44,543 nucleotides of DNA from a virus. The notes under the pieces were generated by a model. The model was not told the DNA's origin, made no database searches, and worked only from the letters and a program-made list of their open reading frames with translations. The stretch is from IMG/VR virus record IMGVR_UViG_3300049847_000027, positions 1 through 44,543 of that record, one strand, 5' to 3'. This document shows, one piece after another, positions 14,568 through 20,915 of this stretch (within the stretch, counting starts at the first letter, position 1; each line of letters opens with the position of its first letter). A program made the translations under genes and the position numbers.

Positions 14568-14999
14568 TTAAGCTTTCGTTGCCTTCCAATACCGACAGCC
14601 TAGTTCCTTGCGGTCGCCCAATTCGTACAGTTCGACGCTTGAAACGCTACCGTCTGCGGCGTAAATGTCCAGTTCAACAACCTGTGCCGTGCCCACAATG
14701 GGGCCGTGACGACCGTTCAATGGGCCGCCGACTAGGAAGCAATCGACGGTTGGAACGCCCTTGGCATCGTATGTCGTTTCGGCTGGGTAACGCTGCAACT
14801 GTTCAACCGGAACCCAAACGGGTTCAAGGTCTTTCATTGCTACGCGCTTAGGGGTGTCAACAAACCGTTCTTTAACCCAGTTGTCGCCGCTTGGGTTGGA
14901 TTCGTAAACAATATGCGGTGCAGCCTTCGGCCCTGTCACCCATGTATCAGGCTTGTCAGGTTGCGGCAATGGCACGTCGTCATCAATGCGAATGTTCAT
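14568..14999 (-). CDS. Early protein of unknown function
   Basis: A 143-residue protein overlapping the upstream zinc-knuckle gene by four bases (ATGA). It starts MNIRIDDDVPLPQPDKPDTW. Residues 35-50 read SGDNWVKERFVDTPKR, which by chance resembles the HNWVKDRFIDPAPR segment of the TerL in this window. The C-terminal half (TVDCFLVGGPLNGRHGPIVG, then IYAADGSVSSVELYEL) is beta-rich. I know no function. It is the last gene before the promoter at 14510-14538. Confidence 0.66.
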   Translation of the reverse strand: MNIRIDDDVPLPQPDKPDTWVTGPKAAPHIVYESNPSGDNWVKERFVDTPKRVAMKDLEPVWVPVEQLQRYPAETTYDAKGVPTVDCFLVGGPLNGRHGPIVGTAQVVELDIYAADGSVSSVELYELGDRKELGCRYWKATKA

Positions 15000-15187
15000 G
15001 CTATGTAATCATCCGGTTTGCGGTTGTGCGGTGCGACGATCTTAGGACACGACGAACGCTTGTGCGTGTTCGATCCACAATAGCCGCATCGCAAATGCAG
15101 GCGGTTTGACGATCCCGCCCAAGTCTTAGGGCAATTGACTTTTGTATGATTGTTCGCACCGCAATACGTGCAATGTTGTCTAGGCAT
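14996..15187 (-). CDS. Tandem CCHC zinc-knuckle protein
   Basis: A 63-residue protein from the ATG at 15187. It has two exact C-x2-C-x4-H-x4-C zinc knuckles: CTYCGANNHTKVNC near residues 6-19 and CGYCGSNTHKRSSC near 34-47. The linker and ends are basic. Zinc knuckles of this spacing bind single-stranded nucleic acid in retroviral nucleocapsids and some cellular proteins; in phages they are rare as small free proteins. The first knuckle shares the core CGAxNHTKV with the zinc ribbon of the SF2 helicase in this window (27039 onward). Confidence 0.78.
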   Translation of the reverse strand: MPRQHCTYCGANNHTKVNCPKTWAGSSNRLHLRCGYCGSNTHKRSSCPKIVAPHNRKPDDYIA

Positions 15188-15395
15188 CGTCAATACTCCT
15201 AGCTGAAAGTTCCTTGCCACAATGCGAGCATACAACGCGCATGGCGTTCATGCGTTCTTTGAACTTGTGCGCTTTATTCCAGCGCTCTCTTGCTTCTTCG
15301 TTTCCGATGTTCCACTTGCCGGGAAAAGGTGAAACGCGCCAATAGCTACGCTTCGACCTCGGGTAATGCTGCAATTTGATATGCGGCTTGTCCAT
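15180..15395 (-). CDS. Small basic protein with C-terminal CxxC
   Basis: A 71-residue protein, MDKPHIKLQHYPRSKRSYWR onward. It is basic and aromatic in its first 40 residues and ends with VVCSHCGKELSARS, so it has one CxxC pair that could form half of a zinc site. It overlaps its neighbours at both ends (8 bases downstream, TAATG upstream). No family recognised. Confidence 0.66.
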   Translation of the reverse strand: MDKPHIKLQHYPRSKRSYWRVSPFPGKWNIGNEEARERWNKAHKFKERMNAMRVVCSHCGKELSARSIDDA

Positions 15396-15559
15396 TATGC
15401 TTCGTCCCTAGCTTTCTTCCAGCCGTTCATGAAATCGCGGCGTGCGTTAGTACCCATAAAGTAGGGACAGGAATGCAACGCATCCGGCCCGCGAGGTTCG
15501 CCATGAGCAAGCAACGCACGAATGTATGCGTTATAGCCTTCCTGTTCGTATTTGTTCAT
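15395..15559 (-). CDS. Ribosome modulation factor-like microprotein 2
   Basis: A 54-residue frame that starts MNKYEQEGYNAYIRALLAHG at 15559 and ends KKARDEA. It has the RMF order of motifs: QEGYNA, then SCPYF, then FMNGWKKA, closer to E. coli RMF around CPY than the copy at 13713-13880. It is coupled to both neighbours by TAATG overlaps, which strongly supports translation. Together with the other copy it suggests a duplicated ribosome-targeting function; this is inference from sequence pattern only. Confidence 0.8.
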   Translation of the reverse strand: MNKYEQEGYNAYIRALLAHGEPRGPDALHSCPYFMGTNARRDFMNGWKKARDEA

Positions 15560-15804
15560 TATCCAGCCCTCAGTTCAAGTTGACGGGTCAGTTCCTTCAA
15601 GCGCAGCAACGACACACCGCCGCTGCTGCCAACGTGAATGAACTTCGTTGCAACGTCATAGGTGAAGCCGGTAGGCGATACGCCATAAACGCGCTTGTAT
15701 GCTTCGCCATACGCCTTGTATGCGTTGTGTACCTGCTGCGGCGTGCGAAGCTTCTTCGGCACCTTGATACGCGGCGGCTTGACGTGAGATTCAATCTTGA
15801 ACAT
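15559..15804 (-). CDS. Small early protein, helical and basic
   Basis: An 81-residue protein, MFKIESHVKPPRIKVPKKLR onward. A basic Pro-rich N-terminus is followed by a helix containing VHNAYKAYGEAYKRVYG, a loop, and SLLRLKELTRQLELRAG at the C-terminus. The pattern suggests DNA or RNA binding, but no family can be named. It lies between the RMF-like gene (TAATG overlap) and the 15809 gene (5 bases). Confidence 0.64.
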   Translation of the reverse strand: MFKIESHVKPPRIKVPKKLRTPQQVHNAYKAYGEAYKRVYGVSPTGFTYDVATKFIHVGSSGGVSLLRLKELTRQLELRAG

Positions 15805-15808
15805 GCGC

Positions 15809-16081
15809 TTATTCCTTCGCCCATTCGGGCCATTTGAACATCATTTGAAAGCCTGTACCGGCTCGCAATGCTTCTTCGTCGGTCAGGTGCTTATCAGGGT
15901 GCGTTACGTCCTTAAACACGCGCAACAGTTCGACGCACATGCGATCAAAGTGTGCGTCAGAAATGGTCGGTTCGTCAAGCTGGTAATACTTGTATGAATG
16001 CCTGACGTATTCAATGAACAACAGATTCGGGTTCAGTTCGCCAAGGGGTGCTGTTCCCCAATGCCCACATTGAGCGGTCAC
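15809..16081 (-). CDS. Conserved phage protein with SDxxFDxxC motif
   Basis: A 90-residue protein. I place the start at the GTG at 16081, which overlaps the upstream stop (GTGA). The core reads FIEYVRHSYKYYQLDEPTIS, then DAHFDRMCVELL and HPDKHLTDEEALRAGTGFQM. This matches a small phage family with (Y)-x-x-SD-x-x-(Y/F)D-x-x-(C) and a later AGTG, whose start resembles the N-terminal subdomain of NAD-dependent ligases. I do not claim ligase activity because the adenylation domain is absent. Confidence 0.68.
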   Translation of the reverse strand: MTAQCGHWGTAPLGELNPNLLFIEYVRHSYKYYQLDEPTISDAHFDRMCVELLRVFKDVTHPDKHLTDEEALRAGTGFQMMFKWPEWAKE

Positions 16082-16341
16082 GACACGCGCGCCACTTCGC
16101 ACAACCCTAAGTCATCGTGCTTGATGAACTTAAATTGCTTTTCAGTCTTTGCGTTTTGCTTGTATACGCAAATACGAAGCGACTTCCAATTCACTTCTTC
16201 AAGCTTGGCCGTGAAGGATTGACCAATCGCCAGCGAGTCAAACGGATAAAGCGCGTTCGACTTTGGCTTAGGCTTTGCGCCTTTGGCTTGCGGTGAAGAT
16301 TCGACAATTGCAAACGATGGTTGCTTCTTTTCCTGCGACAT
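16078..16341 (-). CDS. Small protein with YPFDxLxxGQSF motif
   Basis: An 87-residue protein. A basic N-terminal linker (MSQEKKQPSFAIVESSPQAK) leads to ALYPFDSLAIGQSFTAKL at about residues 31-48, then a beta-rich end (QFKFIKHDDLGLCEVARVS). The same YPFDxLxxGQSF opening starts the C-terminal domain of the 9517-10080 protein, so the two are probably distant paralogues. It is the first gene of the minus-strand early arc, directly after the promoter at 16372-16400. Function unknown. Confidence 0.74.
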   Translation of the reverse strand: MSQEKKQPSFAIVESSPQAKGAKPKPKSNALYPFDSLAIGQSFTAKLEEVNWKSLRICVYKQNAKTEKQFKFIKHDDLGLCEVARVS

Positions 16342-16371
16342 GATAACCCCGTTAACGTTATAAGTGCCAGC

Positions 16372-16400
16372 ATACTAACAGCAGTCTAACGGTATGTCAA
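16372..16400 (-). promoter_or_regulatory. sigma70-type promoter, start of the minus-strand early arc
   Basis: On the minus strand TTGACA (16400-16395), 17 bases, then TAGTAT (16377-16372). The start codon at 16341 is about 30 bases downstream, behind a GGGG-containing ribosome site. Confidence 0.82.
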
Positions 16401-16464
16401 GCATATCTAACCCATTCATTTCGTTGAAGGTCTAGTTGAATAGCTAAGTTATTGAAATCATTGT

Positions 16465-16491
16465 AAATATAATAAATATAATAAATATAAG
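16465..16491 (+). repeat. Three tandem AT-rich 9-mers
   Basis: Three head-to-tail copies: AAATATAAT at 16465-16473 and 16474-16482, then AAATATAAG at 16483-16491. They lie inside the divergent control region and may serve as a DNA-unwinding element. Confidence 0.85.
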
Positions 16492-16524
16492 GCTAAAAGC
16501 ATCTTAATTAAGGAACTGTATAAT

Positions 16525-16549
16525 GTGTAATAGTTACACGGTTACACGG
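16525..16549 (+). repeat. Inverted and direct repeats in the control region
   Basis: GTGTAA (16525-16530) and TTACAC (16534-16539) form a 6-bp inverted repeat with a 3-base centre. GTTACACGG occurs at 16533-16541 and again at 16541-16549, sharing one base. This could be a protein-binding site for replication or transcription control. Confidence 0.7.
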
Positions 16550-16676
16550 GCTCAGGGGAGGGGTACGGCCATTAAACGTTCAATTCATTCAACTTATTGA
16601 TTTCTAAGGGATTTCGCATCATACTTAACTTATATTTAACATGTTTTTATTATACCGTAGTCAATTAAAGTAAATA

Positions 16677-16705
16677 TTGACATTTAACAAACAAGCGTGT
16701 ATAAA
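16677..16705 (+). promoter_or_regulatory. Near-consensus sigma70 promoter, plus strand
   Basis: TTGACA (16677-16682), exactly 17 bases, then TATAAA (16700-16705). It faces the 16739 gene, whose GTG start lies about 34 bases downstream behind AAAGGAG. This is one of the strongest promoters in the window. Confidence 0.88.
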
Positions 16706-16738
16706 ACGAAAGCGCCTAATGCGCAAAGGAGAACTTTC

Positions 16739-16915
16739 GTGGCAACAAATGTCGTAACGCACGCTGTTTCGCAATGGGGCGCTTCTTGGATTGTTGTGGG
16801 CGTAAAAATTCAAGATGGCAATTTGCAATCTGTTTCGCATGACTCGGTTTGGGTTGATGAACAAAAGGCGATTGCTAGAGCGCAAGCACTTGGGACGCTT
16901 ACGCAAGGCGATTGA
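16739..16915 (+). CDS. Small early protein under a strong promoter
   Basis: A 58-residue protein that starts at a GTG (16739), chosen because an AAAGGAG ribosome site lies seven bases before it. It begins VATNVVTHAVSQWGASWIVV and ends ARAQALGTLTQGD. The middle is beta-rich (IVVGVKIQDGNLQSVSHDSV) and the end is helical. An in-frame ATG at 16697 overlaps the promoter and is rejected. The strong promoter and near-perfect ribosome site suggest that the protein is made early and in quantity, as for host-takeover proteins. Function unknown. Confidence 0.7.
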   Translation: MATNVVTHAVSQWGASWIVVGVKIQDGNLQSVSHDSVWVDEQKAIARAQALGTLTQGD

Positions 16916-16993
16916 CGCCGGGCTTGACTGACCGGGGGCAGGGATGCACCATTCCCATGGATGGGCCTAGCCGGGCCTGCTAGGGGCCAGCGC

Positions 16994-17314
16994 GTGACGT
17001 GTGCGAAACAGGTAGTCAAAGCAACTATCATCACAACGGACGGTCGAACGTTCGTCGGATTTAATGACGTAGACAACCCGCAGGCGACGTGCCCGCGTGG
17101 CGATATGCCGTCGAACGTTGGTTATCACCTGTGCCGCGACGTGTGCGGGCAACAGGGGCACGCCGAAGTCATGGCGTTACTTGCGGCCGACTTCGACGTT
17201 GAAGGAGCGACGTTGATATTGGAAGGGCACAAGGCCGTATGTCCAACGTGCATGGCGGCATTGAATGCGGCGGGCATTGCACGAATTGAAGTCAAAGAAA
17301 AACCCGGCAATTAG
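16994..17314 (+). CDS. Cytidine deaminase-like zinc protein
   Basis: A 106-residue protein. I place the start at the GTG at 16994 behind AGGGG; an upstream ATG at 16961 lacks a ribosome site. The deaminase signature is HAE at residues 56-58 and CPTC at 83-86 (PTC following HKAVC), spaced as in CDA-fold enzymes, where His and two Cys bind zinc and Glu shuttles the proton. Extra Cys residues at 33, 47 and 51 could bind a second metal. Substrate unknown: free nucleotide, DNA or RNA are all possible. It follows the 16739 gene under the same promoter and ends in a terminator. Confidence 0.75.
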   Translation: MTCAKQVVKATIITTDGRTFVGFNDVDNPQATCPRGDMPSNVGYHLCRDVCGQQGHAEVMALLAADFDVEGATLILEGHKAVCPTCMAALNAAGIARIEVKEKPGN

Positions 17315-17328
17315 CCGGGTTTCTTTTT
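17300..17328. terminator. Bidirectional terminator between convergent genes
   Basis: A 9-bp stem, AAACCCGGC at 17300-17308 with GCCGGGTTT at 17314-17322, has a 5-base loop. The plus strand continues with CTTTTT and the minus strand with TTCTTTG. It serves the deaminase-like gene on the plus strand and the methyltransferase gene on the minus strand. Confidence 0.9.
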
Positions 17329-18145
17329 ACTTTAAGGATGAAAGAATATGGGCTATTACGTCAACAGTCCAACAATTGCCCAGGGCTTCGTACCTGTGAG
17401 TTTTTGAAACGCCGTGAGTGTAATTGTCCGGCAATGTTTGCAAACGTTCGCATTCAATTTCGGTAAGCACTCGGCAAAAATCTTCGTAAGCTACAAGACC
17501 CGCATTATTTTGTCGGTCTTGCTTTGTCGTAAGGCAATTCGACTTGTGGCGATGCGTAATGTTTGGGCATTGCATTGACCACATTCTTTGTCGGCTTGGC
17601 GTTTTGTTCAATTTGTAAGGACGCAGTATTTCAACATCGCGTTCAAGAATTGTTTGCAAACTGACATTTTTATCAGCAGGGGGCCAAAACTTAAAGTTTG
17701 CCCAATAAAGCCTGTTTCTGTTTTGCGCCGAAACCGTTGCGCTGTTTATAAGTATGGGCAAAACGCCTAAATGCTGATTGATTCTTTGTTGCCAATCGAA
17801 CCGCATTTGCACGTTTTCTAAAAGGAACTTTGAATCGCCGTTTTCTTCCAAAATTCTAAGAAATTCAAAATAGAGTTTTGATCTTGGATCGTCAAACCCC
17901 ATTTGATAGCCAGCGTTTGAAAAACCCTGGCAAGGGGAACCCGCTAAAATTAAATCAAACTCGCCGCGATTTACTTTAAGCTTTGTAACGTCGCCGACTT
18001 GCTCAATATCGGGCCAATTTTTTTTGCTAATTATACGTGCAAACGGATTGATTTCCGAAGCAACGTATCTTTCAACTTTTATACCGGCACGTTCTAAGGC
18101 AAGTCGGCCGCATGAAATACCATCAAACAAACTTAAAACTCGCAT
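17327..18145 (-). CDS. DNA cytosine-5 methyltransferase
   Basis: A 272-residue C5 methyltransferase. Motif I is LSLFDGISCG (residues 4-13), motif IV GSPCQGFS has the catalytic Cys72, motif VI ENV is at 110-112, motif VIII QNRNRLYW is at 141-148, and motif X is near the end (ALGNCWTVDVIA). The short region between VIII and X implies a small target-recognition domain, as in DNMT3-like phage enzymes. The start is the ATG at 18145 behind AAAGGAAAG; the upstream extension lacks a ribosome site. No restriction gene is adjacent, so self-protection is likely. The gene looks AT-richer than its neighbours, which suggests acquisition. Confidence 0.93.
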   Translation of the reverse strand: MRVLSLFDGISCGRLALERAGIKVERYVASEINPFARIISKKNWPDIEQVGDVTKLKVNRGEFDLILAGSPCQGFSNAGYQMGFDDPRSKLYFEFLRILEENGDSKFLLENVQMRFDWQQRINQHLGVLPILINSATVSAQNRNRLYWANFKFWPPADKNVSLQTILERDVEILRPYKLNKTPSRQRMWSMQCPNITHRHKSNCLTTKQDRQNNAGLVAYEDFCRVLTEIECERLQTLPDNYTHGVSKTHRYEALGNCWTVDVIAHILSSLK

Positions 18146-18158
18146 AGCTTTCCTTTTG

Positions 18159-20453
18159 TTATAAGTTGAAGGTTCGTGGAACCGCAATCATGTATGCAAC
18201 TGCGTTCGTTTTGTATTGCTGCGACATTGCCGAACGTGATACTTCCGTTATGTCACCGCGTTCAACCAACGTCTTTAACGCTCGCTTGATTGCGTGACTT
18301 GATCCCATCTTGTCCTTACGGTAGATGGCAACAGCGGCAAGCTTGCGTTGAAGGTATGCGTAAGGGATGACACGTTCCGAATGCAGATTGCCCATGTTCG
18401 GAATGTATTTTTCAACTTCGCTGAACGGTGACGTGACGTAAGTTTTAATCGTGTTGATGATCGTTTGAAGCTGTTTCGTTTCGTCGTTGTCAATGCCGAT
18501 TTCGCCTGCGTCAAACTTGCCAAGCAAGTTGCGAACGTCAGCGATAACGAAGTTGATTGCCCATGTCGCATGTTCAACGTTGACGGTCGGGTGATACGGG
18601 TCGCAGCCAACGGCAATGATTGCAGCAAGCTTCAACGCTTTGATATGGGCGCGGTTCCAAAGGTGGCGGCGAACTTCGCGGTCAGCGCCATTGATGTTGT
18701 CATCGCAATGACGGTTGAAGCTATCAAACAGCGACTTTGCGTCGTCATCAATCTGGACGTGCAACGCCTTGTTTTGCGAATTCAATTGCAGCGAGAACGC
18801 GCACAGTTCGCCAAGCTTTTGAATCAAGTCAAACGACGGTCGCGCGAGCATGTGACCTTCGTTTAACGGCGGGCGCGGCCCGGTGTATTCAATCATTGAA
18901 AAGCGCGGCAACAGACCTGACGCAATCATGCCTTCGTTCAGTACGTTGTAAAACGTTTCGGCCGTCGTTTCGCCAAGCATGGTGAACGCGGGTGCGAGCA
19001 ACGAAGTTGTGTTCTTTTCTTTGTCGCTATAAATCGTCGGGCGCAGAACGTTTCCTTCGCCAGATTTATTGAACAGTTCAAGGTATGCGCGAAGCAAGCT
19101 GACCAAATGCGGCGGCGCATTCTCATTGCACATTTGCTTGAAGTAAAGGCCGAATTCGCCAACGATTGAAACGAAGCTAGGCGACGTGCGGCCAAGGTGC
19201 TTAATCAGGGCTGGTGCGGAACTGACTTCGGCCGGGCCGATGAAGTCGGATGCGGCAGGTACGCCACGTTGAACTTCGCCCATCAACTTGTCAATGCCGC
19301 GTGCAATCGCTTCTTTGCCCGATCCCGTGGGGGCGAGCAACAGAATGTATTGATTCAATCCAGTTCCGCTAATGTTGTAACTGCGGCCGATGATCCCGCT
19401 AACTAATCCGATGGCACCTGCAAGCGCGATTTCGGCGACTTGACGCGGCGCTTGTGCGTAAATGAATTGCGCGACACTGCCCACAAGGCCGGGCGGCGGG
19501 GTGTATACGGATCGGTTGGGCGAAAGGTCGGTTGAAGGCTGCGCAGGTTCGGCCTTGGGCTGCGTCGGTTGTTCGCGCTTTGCTTCAATCGCTTCATTCA
19601 ACATGTTGCGCAATCCGTCAATGTCAACCGGGGGCAACATGCGGTCAAAGCAACGGTCAAGCATGTAATTAATGCGGTACTGCGCGCGTGACTTTTCGCG
19701 TTGTCCTAGCGCCGAACGCAAGAACAGGTTTTGAACCTGAAAGCGGTTTTCGGAATAGAACGCGAGAATGTCAACAAGGGCAAAGTCGGCTTCGGATTGC
19801 GAAGGGTAATACTTTTGCCAATTGCCGTCATAGAACAAATCGTTGAACTTGTCGGAGTTCGCAGCGCGACCCGCCATTTCAAGCACTTCTTCATCGCGCA
19901 GCTTGGCTTGTTCAAGGCCAGCGTAAAACATTGCTGCGCCCTTGCCTTCGGACATTTGCCCATGCAAGACCTGCAACAATTCGTTGTGTTCGTTGATAGG
20001 TGCATCGCGGTAAACGTTGCCGGTCATCGTCATGTATCGTTGCGACGAATACACTTCGATAAAGCTGCGGCGACGACCTGACGGAACGCTACCTTTTACG
20101 ATGATATGCAGGCCAGCACCAGACGGCGACAATTCGGCGTAGCTATCAAATTCATTGAACACTTTGATTTGACGGTCAAGCGACTGTTGATCGCCTTTCG
20201 TGTCATCAAGGTCAATGAACGTATAAGGGTCGTTGTCGGTCAATACGAAACCGATGCCCGAATACATGTTCGTTTGAAGCGCGGCAACGGCTTCGTCGTA
20301 ACCAACCCATGTTGACGGGTCAGTCACCGAAGCCATGCGATGATTGATTGGCGAATACGGAACCTTCGTCGGCTTGTCTGCGTCACGATCTTCATAACGC
20401 CATACAATCCACTGTTTGAAGGCCCGCATTTCGTTTGGGATATTTCCAAACAT
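18159..20453 (-). CDS. Bifunctional primase-helicase (PrimPol-like N-domain, DUF3987-like C-domain)
   Basis: A 764-residue replication protein. The N-terminal 150 residues carry PrimPol-like signatures: FIDLDDTK (80-86, metal-binding Asp residues), SPSGAGLHI (109-117) and a later YMTMTGN. After a linker with Gln/Pro repeats near residue 300, the C-terminal part holds a P-loop, LLLAPTGSGKEAI, around residue 375. The residue after the P-loop Lys is Glu, not Ser/Thr. Later segments such as VSIVGEFGLYF fit a DUF3987-type helicase. It would prime and unwind DNA for the phage polymerase. It is transcribed with the HTH regulator (six-base gap upstream) and the methyltransferase. Confidence 0.85.
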   Translation of the reverse strand: MFGNIPNEMRAFKQWIVWRYEDRDADKPTKVPYSPINHRMASVTDPSTWVGYDEAVAALQTNMYSGIGFVLTDNDPYTFIDLDDTKGDQQSLDRQIKVFNEFDSYAELSPSGAGLHIIVKGSVPSGRRRSFIEVYSSQRYMTMTGNVYRDAPINEHNELLQVLHGQMSEGKGAAMFYAGLEQAKLRDEEVLEMAGRAANSDKFNDLFYDGNWQKYYPSQSEADFALVDILAFYSENRFQVQNLFLRSALGQREKSRAQYRINYMLDRCFDRMLPPVDIDGLRNMLNEAIEAKREQPTQPKAEPAQPSTDLSPNRSVYTPPPGLVGSVAQFIYAQAPRQVAEIALAGAIGLVSGIIGRSYNISGTGLNQYILLLAPTGSGKEAIARGIDKLMGEVQRGVPAASDFIGPAEVSSAPALIKHLGRTSPSFVSIVGEFGLYFKQMCNENAPPHLVSLLRAYLELFNKSGEGNVLRPTIYSDKEKNTTSLLAPAFTMLGETTAETFYNVLNEGMIASGLLPRFSMIEYTGPRPPLNEGHMLARPSFDLIQKLGELCAFSLQLNSQNKALHVQIDDDAKSLFDSFNRHCDDNINGADREVRRHLWNRAHIKALKLAAIIAVGCDPYHPTVNVEHATWAINFVIADVRNLLGKFDAGEIGIDNDETKQLQTIINTIKTYVTSPFSEVEKYIPNMGNLHSERVIPYAYLQRKLAAVAIYRKDKMGSSHAIKRALKTLVERGDITEVSRSAMSQQYKTNAVAYMIAVPRTFNL

Positions 20454-20459
20454 GCGGGG

Positions 20460-20684
20460 TTATTCCTTCGATTCGGCGGATTGCTTGCGCATGTAATCGC
20501 GCACCCGCATTACGCGGTTGAACGATGGATCGGGAATTTTGTTGCGGGCGAACTGCGACAGCCAACCGACAGAAACGGAAGCGCCTTCGGCGATGGCTTC
20601 AATGGTCAATGTGCGCGGACGGTTCGTCAGCAGGTTCAACGTTTCGGTCAGTTCTGGATGCGTCGCAACATCAAGCGAAGTCAT
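20460..20684 (-). CDS. HTH transcriptional regulator
   Basis: A 74-residue DNA-binding protein. Residues 26-55 (LTIEAIAEGASVSVGWLSQF, then ARNKIPDPSFNRVMRVRDYM) match a small helix-turn-helix family in which GVSVGWLSQFARN forms the turn and recognition helix. It has no dimerisation domain beyond the C-terminal helix. An AAGGTG ribosome site precedes the ATG. It faces the control region 20685-20815, whose 21-bp-spaced direct repeats are good operator candidates, and heads the operon with the primase-helicase. A Cro-like switch or auto-regulator is likely; lysogeny is not implied, since no integrase is present. Confidence 0.8.
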   Translation of the reverse strand: MTSLDVATHPELTETLNLLTNRPRTLTIEAIAEGASVSVGWLSQFARNKIPDPSFNRVMRVRDYMRKQSAESKE

Positions 20685-20741
20685 GCGGTTAACACCTTAG
20701 TTATACGGCCGAAGTCCGGCAAGATGGGCCGTATGATGACC

Positions 20742-20772
20742 CGCAAAATTTTTCGCGTCAAGCGCAAAATTT
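20742..20772 (+). repeat. 21-bp-spaced direct repeat, candidate operator
   Basis: CGCAAAATTT occurs at 20742-20751 and at 20763-20772. The repeat spacing of 21 bases puts both sites on the same DNA face, and the second copy abuts a -35 element at 20775. Confidence 0.75.
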
Positions 20773-20774
20773 GC

Positions 20775-20803
20775 TTGACAGCCAAAACGGCCTGCCCTAG
20801 CCT
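20775..20803 (+). promoter_or_regulatory. Promoter candidate for the plus-strand replication operon
   Basis: TTGACA (20775-20780), 17 bases, then TAGCCT (20798-20803). The -10 is poor (three of six positions), so activation or an alternative -10 is possible. It lies 13 bases before tRNA-Gln. Confidence 0.5.
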
Positions 20804-20815
20804 ACGCTTCCACGA

Positions 20816-20890
20816 TGGGCCGTCGCCAAGCGGTAAGGCACCGGGTTTTGATCCCGGCATTCGTTGGTTCGATTCCAACCGGCCCAGCCA
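20816..20890 (+). tRNA. tRNA-Gln (UUG)
   Basis: The 75-base sequence folds as a full tRNA. The acceptor stem TGGGCC pairs with GGCCCA, followed by G73 and an encoded CCA. The anticodon stem CCGGG/CCCGG encloses loop TTTTGAT, giving anticodon UUG. The T arm contains GTTCGATTC. It would read CAA (and CAG by wobble), and lies at the start of the plus-strand replication operon. Confidence 0.95.
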
Positions 20891-20915
20891 TTTCACCCAA
20901 CGCAGGAAGAAGCGC

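Larger units (their letters stand above)
16342..16738. promoter_or_regulatory. Divergent AT-rich control region and candidate replication origin
   Basis: This 397-base gap holds no gene that I can support. It carries facing sigma70 promoters at each end, three tandem AAATATAAT-type 9-mers (16465-16491), a TTAATTAA palindrome near 16504, a GTGTAA-TAG-TTACAC inverted repeat (16525-16539) and two GTTACACGG direct repeats (16533-16549). Much of it is strongly AT-rich compared with the coding flanks. Divergent promoters, an AT-rich unwinding tract and short iterated sites are what phage origins often show. The origin role is inference. Confidence 0.6.
20685..20815. promoter_or_regulatory. Divergent control region with operator-like repeats
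   Basis: This 131-base gap separates the minus-strand HTH gene from the plus-strand tRNA-Gln and MazG-like genes. It has the direct repeat CGCAAAATTT at 20742-20751 and 20763-20772 (21 bp apart, two helical turns) and an 8-bp inverted repeat ATACGGCC at 20703-20710 with GGCCGTAT at 20727-20734. TTGACA at 20775-20780 follows the second direct repeat. No gene is visible in it. Confidence 0.7.

Noticed and set aside
14903-14932. Similarity between the 14568-14999 protein and TerL around NWVKxRF
   Set aside because: Only a few residues match and the rest of the protein has no terminase features, so this is taken as coincidence.
16519-16524. A perfect TATAAT on the plus strand
   Set aside because: No -35 element of any quality lies 16-18 bases upstream, so it is probably part of the AT-rich tract.
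20340-20915. Extension of the MazG-like frame upstream through tRNA-Gln and the divergent control region
   Set aside because: It runs through a tRNA and a control region and lacks a ribosome site; the ATG at 20916 has AGGAAGAAG.
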